NCBI GenBank assembly: GCA_018882725.1
Contig: VERK01000022.1
Span: 1-16,383, forward strand
Direction: 5' to 3'
DNA from: Actinomycetota bacterium
GTDB lineage: Bacteria; Actinomycetota; Acidimicrobiia; Acidimicrobiales; Ilumatobacteraceae
DNA: 16,383 nucleotides
The position numbers were made by a program, and so were the translations under genes. This document shows positions 1 through 7,762 of this stretch, piece after piece (position 1 is the stretch's first letter; every line of letters starts with the position of its first letter). The notes beneath the pieces are model-generated. The model saw only the letters and a program-made list of their open reading frames with translations, was not told where the DNA came from and searched no databases.

Positions 1-85
1 TGCCGTCGCCACCTCGCGGTCGACGTCGGCCCAGCGCTGGTGCCCGCTCGGGGCCCGGCAACGAGGACTGCTGGTAGGTGCTCAT
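1..85 (-). CDS. Possible truncated N-terminus of an unidentified protein
   Basis: An ATG at 85-83 on the minus strand opens a frame (MSTYQQSSLPGPER...) that stays open to the window edge. The stretch is only 28 codons. Codon third positions look more coding-like in the +1 frame (…RWADVDREVATA), which has a stop just inside the ATG, so either the start or the frame is uncertain. I see no Shine-Dalgarno sequence and no -10 box at the leaderless distance. It would lie downstream of the two serine tRNA genes, in the same direction. No family is recognisable. It could also be non-coding. Confidence 0.2.
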   Translation of the reverse strand, partial: MSTYQQSSLPGPERAPALGRRRPRGGDG

Positions 86-176
86 GGCGATCACCGGCAC
101 GAATGCCAGGTGTCAGTGTGGTCGGATCGTCATCCGATCGCAACAAAGTTCCGGGCCAACGGCCACACGGAACGTG

Positions 177-199
177 AGTATCCACAGACTGTGGATACT
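177..199 (-). terminator. Hairpin directly after tRNA-Ser(GCU), probable 3' trailer or terminator
   Basis: A perfect 11-bp inverted repeat (AGTATCCACAG, one base, CTGTGGATACT) begins at the last A of the encoded CCA of tRNA-Ser(GCU). As RNA it would fold into a stem of about ten pairs right behind the mature tRNA. No U-tract follows, so it is not a classical intrinsic terminator, although hairpins without U-tracts are commonly proposed as terminators in actinobacteria. A second, weaker stem (122-127 with 132-137) lies further downstream. Each arm also resembles a DnaA box (GTATCCACA, 8 of 9), which I consider probably incidental. Confidence 0.45.
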
Positions 200-292
200 G
201 GCGGAGAGGGTGGGATTTGAACCCACGGACCCCTTTTGGGAGGTCAACGTCTTAGCAGGACGTCCCGTTCAACCTGGCTCCGGCACCTCTCC
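199..292 (-). tRNA. tRNA-Ser (anticodon GCU)
   Basis: The minus strand folds as a class II tRNA of 94 bases with the long variable arm typical of serine. The acceptor stem GGAGAGG pairs with CCTCTCC, the discriminator is G, and CCA is encoded. The T-arm is GTGGG-TTCAAAT-CCCAC. The anticodon loop carries GCT (plus-strand bases 254-256), so it reads AGC and AGU serine codons. It lies 44 bases downstream of a second serine tRNA in the same direction, so the two may be cotranscribed. A perfect hairpin follows immediately. Confidence 0.96.
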
Positions 293-336
293 CAGGCAGG
301 AAAGCGAGTGTACAGGTGAGTTGTTCGTGAGATGAC

Positions 337-424
337 TGGCGGAACGGGAGGGATTTGAACCCCCGGGCCCTTGCGAGCCGGCCGCTTTCAAGGCGGCTGC
401 ATTTGTCCGCTCTGCCACCGTTCC
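337..424 (-). tRNA. tRNA-Ser (anticodon UGA)
   Basis: An 88-base class II tRNA on the minus strand. The acceptor GGAACGG pairs with CCGTTCC, the discriminator is G, and CCA is encoded at 339-337. The anticodon stem GCCGC/GCGGC closes a loop containing TGA (plus-strand 388-390), so it reads UCN serine codons, chiefly UCA. The T-arm has one G-T wobble. It is the upstream member of a tandem serine tRNA pair. Its promoter would lie in the 116 bases shared with the divergent gene at 541, but I could not pick it out. Confidence 0.96.
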
Positions 425-528
425 GGAGTCGAGGCTAGCGACCCTCGGGACGAACCCCGGAGGCGCGAGCGGATCGTCACTACGGCGAGTCACGTTCAGC
501 AGAAGCGTCCGCTCCGATACTGGATACC

Positions 529-534
529 TAGTCT
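529..534 (+). promoter_or_regulatory. Candidate -10 box for a leaderless transcript of the GLUG gene
   Basis: TAGTCT fits TANNNT and lies exactly six bases before the GTG at 541. Transcription would therefore begin at or next to the start codon. There is no Shine-Dalgarno sequence in front of this GTG, which fits leaderless translation. The -35 region is not recognisable. The same TANNNT-N6-start spacing occurs before three other genes in this window. Confidence 0.5.
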
Positions 535-540
535 GTCTGG

Positions 541-3500
541 GTGAGTAGGTCCACGTTGAAGCGCTTCGGCTCGATGATCATGATCGGCGTCGTGGCCGGG
601 ACGACGACATGGGTGGTCGCCTCAGCAGTGCCAGTTCCTGTTGTGTCACCTATCGCCCCAGCGATGGCCGCGCCAGCAACCTGCGAGACCGGGGCGAATG
701 CACCTGTACCTGTCGGTTCGGTATACCACGTGTCGACAGCGGCACAGATGAGGCACATCCGGGACACATCAACCTGTCTTGACAAGTCATTCATCCTTAC
801 CGCCAACATCAACCTCGGAACGGTTTCGGGGAGTGCCTGGGTACCGATCCACGGGTTCTCAGGAACATTCGACGGAGCGGGAAAGACCATCAGTGGTCTC
901 TTTGCGGGGAATGACCTATCTGATGTCGGGGCCGGATTGTTCAACACAGGATCGGGAGCAACGATCTCGAACCTGACCGTCGTGTTGGATGGGTTCGACA
1001 ATGGAGCTCCATTGGTCTTCTACGGCGGACTCATCGGTTGGGCGGCAGGAGATGTCACGATCAGCGCGGTGACGGTCAGATCAACGTCGACGATCGACGT
1101 GCGCGCGAATTTCGGTGGTCTAATCGGTGGGGCCAACGGTGGAGTGGCGTTGATCACGGACTCCTTGGTCGATGTCGATGTGACGGCCACTCTGGGCGGG
1201 ATCGGCGGACTCGTCGGAGGGGGAGTGGGTGCGACCATCAACATCGACCGAAGCGATGTGATCGGAAATCTGTCCGCGACGAGCTCCGTCGGCGGACTCA
1301 TCGGATCGTCAGGCAGTAGTGCGGTCACCATTTCGGATAGTTCTTTCAATGGTGCGATAACGGCCTCGAACCAAAGTGCCGGCGGTCTGTTGGGCCAAGG
1401 CGCGAGTCAGGTCACCATCGTGAACAGTGAGGCAGTGGGCGACGTCACCGCCTCGATCCAAGCTGCAGGGGGCTTGATTGGACTATCGGATTCGGGAGTC
1501 ACCATCACCAACAGCGACTACAGGGGCAACGTTCGTGTCACCGGTGCCCCCGGTGAATACGCAGGCGGCCTCGTCGGTGCGATCGGCAACAGCTTGGTCC
1601 CGACGTCTATCTCGGGAAGCAGTGTCAGCGGTCTTGTATCGGCAACCGGGTCTTATGTGGGGGGCTTTCTCGGGTTCGTCGGGGATGGGGATGTCCTCAT
1701 CTCCGACAGCGGTGTCACTGGATCGGCGTCGGGTCTGCAACAGGTTGGCGGGCTGATCGGAACCGTCGACTACTCGAATTATGTATCGATCACCAACACC
1801 GATGTGAATGCCACGGTGACCAGCACTAACGGTGGCGTGGGAGGAATGGTCGGTACCGCACATCAACTGTCAGTTGTGGACAGTTCGTTCGACGGAGACG
1901 TGTCCGTCGTCAACGTGAATCAGCATTTTCTTGGGGGACTGGCCGGGTCCGCCCAGAGTGCAACTGTCTCGGCGACTACGGTCGCGGCCGATCTCGTCGG
2001 ACCCCAAGCCAACTGGGTGGGCGGTTTCGTTGGTGAGGTGAACGGCGACGCGACGGTTTCGGCAAGCACTTTCACGGGAGACATCACTGCACATCAGTAC
2101 GTTGGCGGATTCTTCGGAAGCGTCTTCGAAGGGGTGTCGGTCTCTAATAGCGAATCTTCAGGATCGATTGTGGGCAATTCGAACGTCGGGGGTCTGGTCG
2201 GTTGGGCGCGACTGGCAGCCACTTCTGATCAGTTGGTGGTTCGTTCGAGTTCCTTCGAGGGCGTCGTGAACGGAACTTCAGCTATCGGCGGTCTGGTGGG
2301 GTCGGCTGTCAATGGACCAACGACGATCGAGGCTTCGACAGTCGATGCGATCGTTTCCGGAACGGGAGCAAGTGTGGGGGGTTTCCTCGGAGGCTCCTCG
2401 TCGTCTAATGATCCCACTCGGTACACCGTCACGGTTGCTGACAGTTCCTATACCGGAAACGTCTCGGCATCTCAAGATGTTGGCGGTTTGGCCGGGAGTG
2501 TCGAGGGCCAATTCATGTCGCGGTCGAACCGGGCTCAAGGATCGATTACCGCATCCGATGTGGGTCGCAGCGGAGCTGGTGGACTGGTGGGCTTCGCGAC
2601 TCGAGTATCGATTTCGGCGACTGCGTTCACGGGTGCGGTGTCTGCGGTGTCGTCGGTTGGGGGGCTGGTCGGATCTCTCATCCCTTTGCCTGGCATGACC
2701 CACGATTCGGAGATCTCGGAGAGTTACGTGCGAGCCACGGTTGTGGGCAGCGACACTCTTGGGCAGAACTACCCTGGCGCTGGCGGATTGATCGGAAACC
2801 TCTGGCCGGTTACCGCGTCGTCGGTTGTTGCGATCACGAACAGCTTCTTCAAGGGGTCGGTTTCGGGTTCATCGCACACCGGAGGATTGCTTGGTCTGTA
2901 CAGCAACCTGTTTTTCGACGAATCCTTCCCGATTCGGATCACCAACACCTACGCGGTGGGACAGTTCTCGGCGCCCTCGGGTTCGGCAATCAGCGCTTTC
3001 ATCGGTAGCGAAGCAACGGTGTCGGCCGTGAACAACTCGTTCTGCATCGACGAGGTTCTGTGTCCGATCGGCAGCACCACGACTTCGGCAAACCTCCAAA
3101 CTCAATCGTTCTTGGAAGCTGCCGGTTGGGATTTCAATACAACTTGGTGTTTCTCAGCGGGCAAGAACGACGGTTATCCGCTGCTGCGTAACGTGACGTC
3201 GGGTCCGCCCTCCAACACGCAGTGCTGGGTGTACGTCCCGCCCCCGCCCGCACCGCCGAACCCATCGCCAAGCCCGGCGCCACCGACCACTGTCTACCGA
3301 ACGAGTTTTGATCCCGCCGGCGGAACGTGTCGGGCCGGAGGAGTGTCGTACTCGAAACCTTGGTCGACGACCTTCAGCGGGTCCATGTACGCACCTGGTC
3401 CGGCCGATTGTTCACGGCCGGGATTTGATTTCAAGGGATGGGCGCGTGCTTCGGCTCCTTCAGTGGTCGGAAGTTTCCCGCTGTTGATCGATCCATCCGA

Positions 3501-3891
3501 TGGAGCGCTGCGCTTCTTCGTCGCGGAAAGTATCGACGTGGTGGTTGTGTGGACTCCGCGAGTGGTGGTCGACCAGCCCGGTTCGAACGCCCCCGATCTC
3601 GCTCCTCGTTCTTTCTTGGTCTTCGGTAATTTCCTCTGCACTCGTTGCTCGGTGGTGTGGTTGATCTGGCAACTACCCGAGCCGCCCGATGGAGTGCCGT
3701 TCACTGAAATCGTCACTGGAGTTGCGGGGCGACGGCTCTGCACGACCGGAGTGGTCGATGTGGCTTCGTGGCGTGCCTGTCGTGTCACAGAGTTGACACC
3801 GGGACGGAACTATTCGTTCAGCCTGCAGTTGTCTCAAGGTTCGACATCGGGCTCGGTAGCGGTTTCGACGATCACCATGCGACGACGCTGA
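541..3891 (+). CDS. Secreted GLUG-repeat beta-helix protein with InlB-like and FN3-like C-terminal module
   Basis: Encodes 1116 residues, probably a secreted surface protein. Residues 1-43 look like a signal peptide: basic start (RSTLKR), hydrophobic core, AMA-A cleavage region. From about residue 60 a pectin-lyase-like fold opens with the typical FSGTFDG and GLF segments. It is followed by about 21 GLUG repeats (GG-L/F-x-G cores roughly every 25-35 residues) to about 840, closing with a W-D-x13-GYPLL segment. A proline-rich linker (about 895-915) leads to an InlB/Listeria-Bacteroides-like repeat (919-1007, with DPSDGALR and GWA). A final FN3-like domain with CTRC at 1033-1036 ends the protein. 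The GTG at 541 is supported by the leaderless -10 spacing. There is no LPXTG or C-terminal membrane anchor. Related GLUG proteins are often adhesins, but the ligand here is unknown. The stop is one base from the convergent dehydrogenase stop. Confidence 0.88.
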   Translation: MSRSTLKRFGSMIMIGVVAGTTTWVVASAVPVPVVSPIAPAMAAPATCETGANAPVPVGSVYHVSTAAQMRHIRDTSTCLDKSFILTANINLGTVSGSAWVPIHGFSGTFDGAGKTISGLFAGNDLSDVGAGLFNTGSGATISNLTVVLDGFDNGAPLVFYGGLIGWAAGDVTISAVTVRSTSTIDVRANFGGLIGGANGGVALITDSLVDVDVTATLGGIGGLVGGGVGATINIDRSDVIGNLSATSSVGGLIGSSGSSAVTISDSSFNGAITASNQSAGGLLGQGASQVTIVNSEAVGDVTASIQAAGGLIGLSDSGVTITNSDYRGNVRVTGAPGEYAGGLVGAIGNSLVPTSISGSSVSGLVSATGSYVGGFLGFVGDGDVLISDSGVTGSASGLQQVGGLIGTVDYSNYVSITNTDVNATVTSTNGGVGGMVGTAHQLSVVDSSFDGDVSVVNVNQHFLGGLAGSAQSATVSATTVAADLVGPQANWVGGFVGEVNGDATVSASTFTGDITAHQYVGGFFGSVFEGVSVSNSESSGSIVGNSNVGGLVGWARLAATSDQLVVRSSSFEGVVNGTSAIGGLVGSAVNGPTTIEASTVDAIVSGTGASVGGFLGGSSSSNDPTRYTVTVADSSYTGNVSASQDVGGLAGSVEGQFMSRSNRAQGSITASDVGRSGAGGLVGFATRVSISATAFTGAVSAVSSVGGLVGSLIPLPGMTHDSEISESYVRATVVGSDTLGQNYPGAGGLIGNLWPVTASSVVAITNSFFKGSVSGSSHTGGLLGLYSNLFFDESFPIRITNTYAVGQFSAPSGSAISAFIGSEATVSAVNNSFCIDEVLCPIGSTTTSANLQTQSFLEAAGWDFNTTWCFSAGKNDGYPLLRNVTSGPPSNTQCWVYVPPPPAPPNPSPSPAPPTTVYRTSFDPAGGTCRAGGVSYSKPWSTTFSGSMYAPGPADCSRPGFDFKGWARASAPSVVGSFPLLIDPSDGALRFFVAESIDVVVVWTPRVVVDQPGSNAPDLAPRSFLVFGNFLCTRCSVVWLIWQLPEPPDGVPFTEIVTGVAGRRLCTTGVVDVASWRACRVTELTPGRNYSFSLQLSQGSTSGSVAVSTITMRRR

Positions 3892-3892
3892 G

Positions 3893-4768
3893 TCAGGGCG
3901 CGATCCGCACCCCGAACATGCGCTCGAACTCGGCGTAGTAGGCGTCATCGCTCTCCAGTGCGCCGAGCGCGATCCACTCGGCGTCACTCATGGTCTCGCG
4001 CCGCGACAGGATCTCGGGCCCACCCCAACTCACCGGATATCGCAAACGCGGTGTGTCGGTTTCGATCGCCTGCTGGATGACCGCTCCGACCTCGAACGGA
4101 TCGGTCGCGTTGGCCATGCCCGCGGCGTAGAACTGGAAGAGCCGTCGGTAGTGCGCGTCGTACGCACCCGATGAGTTGGGTGCATCCACGTTCTTGGCGA
4201 AGATCGCCGACTTGGTGATACCGGGTTCCACGATCGCCACGCGAATGTTCCACGGCGCGAGTTCTTGCGCCAATCCTTCCGACATCGCCTCCAGCGCCCA
4301 CTTCGACGCCACGTAGGGAGCCTGGGCGAGGGCCGCGAATCGCCCCACCACCGACGACACGTTCACGATGGTTCCGGCCCGGCGAGCCCGCATCGACGGC
4401 AACACGGCCTGCGCACACCGCACCGGCCCACACAAGTTGATGTTCATCACTTCTTGATACAGCGACGGCGGGCACTCTTCGATGACCGCGTTGCCACCCA
4501 CACCGGCGTTGTTCACCAAGACATCGACGTGATCGACCATCGAGTGGATGCGATCGAATCCGGCTCGCACGCTGTCGTCATCGGCGACGTCGAGCTCGAC
4601 CCACTCGAGCGACACGCCGGCATCGGCGGCCATCGAATCGGCCTTGGTGATCTTGCTCAGACCACGCACGGTTCCGATGACTCGGTATCCGTGCGAGGCG
4701 AGATGAACGGCGGTGGCGCGACCGATTCCGGAGTTGGCACCAGTGACGACGGCGACGGGCTGTGACAT
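3893..4768 (-). CDS. Classical short-chain dehydrogenase/reductase (SDR)
   Basis: A 291-residue soluble NAD(P)-dependent oxidoreductase of the classical SDR family. Visible landmarks are the cofactor motif TGANSGIG (9-16), NNAG (86-89), Asn111, the catalytic Ser139-Tyr152-Lys156 set (YVASK), and PG at 182-183. An arginine after the second beta strand (GTVRG, 32-36) suggests NADPH preference, which is an inference. The substrate cannot be told from sequence, because SDRs act on steroids, sugars, acyl groups and xenobiotics alike. It lies 26 bases downstream of pheA on the same strand and could be cotranscribed. However, it also has its own TANNNT-N6-ATG promoter candidate, so independent expression is likely. 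Its stop overlaps a short palindrome shared with the converging GLUG gene. Confidence 0.9.
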   Translation of the reverse strand: MSQPVAVVTGANSGIGRATAVHLASHGYRVIGTVRGLSKITKADSMAADAGVSLEWVELDVADDDSVRAGFDRIHSMVDHVDVLVNNAGVGGNAVIEECPPSLYQEVMNINLCGPVRCAQAVLPSMRARRAGTIVNVSSVVGRFAALAQAPYVASKWALEAMSEGLAQELAPWNIRVAIVEPGITKSAIFAKNVDAPNSSGAYDAHYRRLFQFYAAGMANATDPFEVGAVIQQAIETDTPRLRYPVSWGGPEILSRRETMSDAEWIALGALESDDAYYAEFERMFGVRIAP

Positions 4769-4774
4769 GCCGTC

Positions 4775-4780
4775 ACAGTA
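4775..4780 (-). promoter_or_regulatory. Candidate -10 box for a leaderless SDR transcript
   Basis: On the minus strand TACTGT is followed by exactly six bases and then the ATG at 4768. It sits in the 26-base gap between the pheA stop and this gene. No good -35 is visible (the region falls inside the end of pheA), and no Shine-Dalgarno sequence precedes the ATG. The spacing matches three other starts in the window. Confidence 0.45.
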
Positions 4781-4794
4781 GTGCTGCGGGCGAG

Positions 4795-5745
4795 TCAGCG
4801 AATCTGCGAGCGCAGACGCTCGACCCAGCCGTCAGCCTCTTGCCAACGTGTGTCGGCCGACTGGCGAGCCGTGTGGGCCTGCTCGCCCGCCGCCGGGTAC
4901 GACCCGAGGAACTTCACGCCAGCGTGCTTGGAGTGCAGCGAACGCAACGCGTCGGCCACCAGCTCGTCGGCGATGTGCCCGTCGAGATACATCACGAAGC
5001 AGTAGTCACCCAACCCACCGTCCTTGGTGGGACGCGACAACAGATTGGTGATGTTGATGTTCCGCGCGGCGAACTCCTGAAGAATGGAGATGAGGCTGCC
5101 CGGTTCGTCGGCTCGTTGATACACCACGAGGCCCGTGCGGTCGTGACCGGTGGGGGCGGGCACGTGATCGCGTCCCACCATCACGAAGCGAGTCTGGTTG
5201 CCGCTGTGATCCTGGATCTTGGTGGCCAGCACCTGAAGGCCGTAGAGCGCGGCGGCGTTGTGCGGGGCGATGGCCGCGCACGAACGATCACCGTTGGCCG
5301 CCACCGTCTTGGCGGCGTCAGCCGTGCTGTTGGCCGCGCGTACTTCGGCGTTCGGCAGGTTTTCGCGCAAGTACCGGTGGCACTGCGCGGTGGCCACCGG
5401 GATGGAGAGCACCGATGTGATGTCGGCGATCGTGGTGCCGGGCAGGCCGAGCAGGCAGTGCTCGATGTTCATGACGATTTCGCGCTGGATGAGCAGCGAG
5501 TAGTCGAACGACAGCGCGTCCTGGGTGAAGTTGACGGTTCCTTCGATGGAGTTCTCGATGGGCACCACACCCACGTCGACTGTTCCGTCGGCCACCGCGT
5601 CGAGAACGTCGGGCACCGTGCGGAAAGCCACCAATTCGCCAGCCCCGAGGTCGGCCTGTGAGCGCACCGCTTGTTCGGTGAACGTGCCGAACGGGCCGAA
5701 GAAGCCCACGCGAGGGGCTCGGCCGTTGGTGGTCACCGGGGTCAT
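4795..5745 (-). CDS. pheA: Prephenate dehydratase
   Basis: A 316-residue monofunctional prephenate dehydratase. It converts prephenate to phenylpyruvate, the committed step to phenylalanine, in the cytoplasm. The periplasmic-binding-like catalytic domain runs from about 11 to 190, starting with GFFGPFGTFTEQA and including PIENSIEG (62-69). The catalytic threonine motif is NQTRF (183-187, Thr185). A C-terminal ACT domain (about 204-285) should bind phenylalanine for feedback inhibition. It has EPGSL (214-218) and LSRPT (236-240); the usual ESRP motif here has Leu in place of Glu. There is no chorismate mutase domain, which fits the actinobacterial pattern of separate enzymes. The ATG at 5745 has a -10-like box at the leaderless distance. 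It is divergent from larB across 55 bases and lies upstream of the SDR gene. Confidence 0.95.
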   Translation of the reverse strand: MTPVTTNGRAPRVGFFGPFGTFTEQAVRSQADLGAGELVAFRTVPDVLDAVADGTVDVGVVPIENSIEGTVNFTQDALSFDYSLLIQREIVMNIEHCLLGLPGTTIADITSVLSIPVATAQCHRYLRENLPNAEVRAANSTADAAKTVAANGDRSCAAIAPHNAAALYGLQVLATKIQDHSGNQTRFVMVGRDHVPAPTGHDRTGLVVYQRADEPGSLISILQEFAARNINITNLLSRPTKDGGLGDYCFVMYLDGHIADELVADALRSLHSKHAGVKFLGSYPAAGEQAHTARQSADTRWQEADGWVERLRSQIR

Positions 5746-5751
5746 GCCCCC

Positions 5752-5757
5752 AGGCTA
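5752..5757 (-). promoter_or_regulatory. Candidate -10 box for a leaderless pheA transcript
   Basis: The minus strand reads TAGCCT, six bases (GGGGGC), then the pheA ATG. Transcription would start on or beside the start codon. The G-run is too close to the ATG to act as a normal Shine-Dalgarno sequence. The -35 position (CTCGCA at a 17-base spacer) is poor. I saw no attenuator or leader peptide, so control by a phenylalanine leader is unlikely. Confidence 0.45.
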
Positions 5758-5800
5758 CGGACTGACCCTCGCTGTGCGAGCAGGGTTATCCCGTGCGAGC

Positions 5801-6565
5801 ATGGGGGTCGTGGACGCCGACTCGCTTCGCCAGTTGATGCTCGACGTGTCGCAGGGTCGTGTCGCGCCCGACGATGCGATGAATCGCTTGGTCCGACTTC
5901 CTTTCGGCGATGTGGGCGATGCTCTCGTCGATCATCACCGTCATCTGCGCCAGGGTGCGCCCGAGGCGGTGTACGGGCCGGGCAAGTCACCCGAGCAGTG
6001 CGTGCAGATCGTGGCCGAGTTGCTCACGCACGGCACCGGTGCCGTGCTCGTGACGCGCACGACTGACGATCAGCGCAAGGCGCTCGAAGCAGCGCACGGC
6101 CCGGCTCTCATGGCGCACACGTCCATGCTCTGGCGCGCCCCCGCCCCGTGGTACACGGGCAACATGCTCGTGATCTCGGCTGGCACCGCTGATGTTCCGG
6201 TGGTCGACGAGTGTTTACTAGCTCTGCGTGCACACGGCATCGAGGCCGGGCGAATCACCGATGTGGGCGTGGCTGGTCTGCATCGCTTGCTCTCGCGCGT
6301 GGAGGACGTGATGGCGGCCGATCTCGTGATCGTGATCGCCGGGATGGAAGGTGCTTTGGCGAGTGTGATCGGCGGGCTGTCCGGCAAGCCGGTGATCGCC
6401 GTGCCCACCAGCGTGGGCTACGGCTCGGGTCTCGATGGAGTGACCGCGCTGCTCGCAATGCACGCCACGTGCGCCAATGGCGTGACGGTGGTCGGTATCG
6501 ACAACGGTTACGGCGCGGCCTGTGCGGCGGCGCGCATCGTGCGCGCGGCGCGAGGATCGTCGTGA
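5801..6565 (+). CDS. larB: LarB, pyridinium-3,5-biscarboxylate mononucleotide synthase
   Basis: Encodes 254 residues, close to the usual LarB length of about 250. LarB carboxylates C5 of the pyridinium ring of nicotinic acid adenine dinucleotide and splits off AMP. This is the first step to the nickel-pincer nucleotide cofactor of lactate racemase and related enzymes. The C-terminal half (about 122-254) is a PurE/NCAIR-mutase-like domain with the LarB signatures AGMEG (180-184), PTSVGYG (202-208) and GIDNGYGAA near the end. The open frame continues upstream over pheA, but ATG 5801 gives the expected length and an N-terminus typical of the family. The stop overlaps the larC start by four bases (GTGA), so the two are translationally coupled. 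No larE or larA lies in the window. Confidence 0.9.
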   Translation: MGVVDADSLRQLMLDVSQGRVAPDDAMNRLVRLPFGDVGDALVDHHRHLRQGAPEAVYGPGKSPEQCVQIVAELLTHGTGAVLVTRTTDDQRKALEAAHGPALMAHTSMLWRAPAPWYTGNMLVISAGTADVPVVDECLLALRAHGIEAGRITDVGVAGLHRLLSRVEDVMAADLVIVIAGMEGALASVIGGLSGKPVIAVPTSVGYGSGLDGVTALLAMHATCANGVTVVGIDNGYGAACAAARIVRAARGSS

Positions 6566-7731
6566 CCACCCACGCATGGTTCAACTGCTCGGCCGGAGTG
6601 GCTGGCGACATGGTGCTGGCGTCACTCGTCGACGCCGGCGCCGATCCGATCGCGGTCGGGGCCATGCTGGCCGGTCTGGGTCTCGACGATTATGCGCTGA
6701 CGTTCGAACCCACACAGCGAGCCGGTGTGAGGTCGACGCGGGCCATCGTGGCGGTGCACGAGCACGACGATCACCACCACCGCGCTTGGCGCGACATTCG
6801 TGCGCTCCTCGAAAGAGCCGATCTGCCGGAGCGTGTTCGTGCTCGGTCGCTCGCGGTGTTCGCGTTGCTGGCCGAGGTGGAGGCCAAGATCCACGGGGTT
6901 GACGTGGACGACGTGGAGTTCCACGAGGTCGGGGCAGTCGACTCGATCGTCGACATCGTGGGTGCCTGCGCCGCACTCGAGGTTCTCGGCATCGACACGG
7001 TGTCGTGCGGCCCCGTCGGGACCGGCCATGGCACCGTGCGCACGCAGCACGGAGAGTTGCCCAATCCGGCGCCGGCCACGGTGTCGCTGGCGGCCATGCG
7101 TCAGATTCCTCTCGCCGGGCTCGACGATCGGCGCGAACTGGCCACGCCCACGGGCGTGGCGCTCATGGCTGCTCTTGCCGACTCGTTCGGCGCGCTGCCG
7201 TCTCTCGTTGTGAGCGGTCGCGGGTACGGTGCCGGTGCGCTCGACGTGAATGGTCGCGCCAACGTGGTGCAAGTCGTGGTGGGAGAGGTCGCGGGTTCTT
7301 CGGGTGGGCCAGGTCAGGCGGTGCGGTTGCTCGAGGTCAACGTCGACGACGTGACCGGCGAAGTGATCGCTCACACCATCGGCGCGCTACTCGAAGCAGG
7401 TGCGCACGACGCGTGGGCCACGCCGATCGTCATGAAGAAGGGCCGTCCGGCGCACACCGTGCACGCGCTGTGCGATCCGGCGCTGACCGAGACGATCAGT
7501 CGTGTGCTCGTGAGCGAGACCGGATCACTCGGCGTGCGTGGATCGATGATCCAGCGCTGGCCTCAGGCCCGTCGCGACGCGGTTGTGCGCGTGGAGGGTC
7601 ACGAGATCCGCGTGAAGGTGGCTGGCGATCGAGTGAAGGTGGAGCACGACGACGCCGCCCGCGCGGCTGTTGCTCTTGGACTACCGCTCCGCGAAGTGCT
7701 CATCCGGGCGGAGATCGCTGCGCTCGGCTGA
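6562..7731 (+). CDS. larC: LarC, nickel insertion protein (CTP-dependent cyclometallase)
   Basis: Encodes 389 residues in a single frame. LarC inserts nickel into the thiolated pyridinium nucleotide using CTP, the last step of nickel-pincer cofactor synthesis. The N-terminal signature FNCSAGVAGDM (7-17) and a histidine-rich segment VHEHDDHHH (65-73), a likely nickel-binding stretch, mark the LarC1 part. The LarC2 part holds VNVDDVTGE (259-267), MKKGRPAH (291-298) and ETGSLGVRG. In Lactobacillus plantarum these two parts are joined by programmed frameshifting; here they are fused with no shift. The GTG start at 6562 overlaps the larB stop and removes a long unlikely upstream extension of the frame. 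It converges on the surface-protein gene ending at 7763. Confidence 0.92.
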   Translation: MTTHAWFNCSAGVAGDMVLASLVDAGADPIAVGAMLAGLGLDDYALTFEPTQRAGVRSTRAIVAVHEHDDHHHRAWRDIRALLERADLPERVRARSLAVFALLAEVEAKIHGVDVDDVEFHEVGAVDSIVDIVGACAALEVLGIDTVSCGPVGTGHGTVRTQHGELPNPAPATVSLAAMRQIPLAGLDDRRELATPTGVALMAALADSFGALPSLVVSGRGYGAGALDVNGRANVVQVVVGEVAGSSGGPGQAVRLLEVNVDDVTGEVIAHTIGALLEAGAHDAWATPIVMKKGRPAHTVHALCDPALTETISRVLVSETGSLGVRGSMIQRWPQARRDAVVRVEGHEIRVKVAGDRVKVEHDDAARAAVALGLPLREVLIRAEIAALG

Positions 7732-7745
7732 GCCGTCTCTGTTTT

Positions 7746-7762
7746 GTTGGGCTTCACCCGAC
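7746..7762. terminator. Candidate hairpin between convergent larC and the surface-protein gene
   Basis: GTTGGG, loop CTTCA, CCCGAC forms a six-pair stem with one G-T wobble. It fills the 31-base gap between the larC stop and the minus-strand stop at 7763-7765, and abuts the latter. The plus strand has TTTT before it rather than after it, and no clear U-tract follows on either strand, so it may be a weak bidirectional terminator or chance. Confidence 0.3.

Noticed and set aside
5525..5800. Longer larB starting inside pheA
   Set aside because: The extension overlaps the pheA coding sequence and exceeds the family length. ATG 5801 fits the LarB size.
6211..6561. Longer larC starting inside larB
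   Set aside because: The extension is Arg-rich out-of-frame larB sequence. GTG 6562 gives the conserved LarC N-terminus and the usual four-base overlap.
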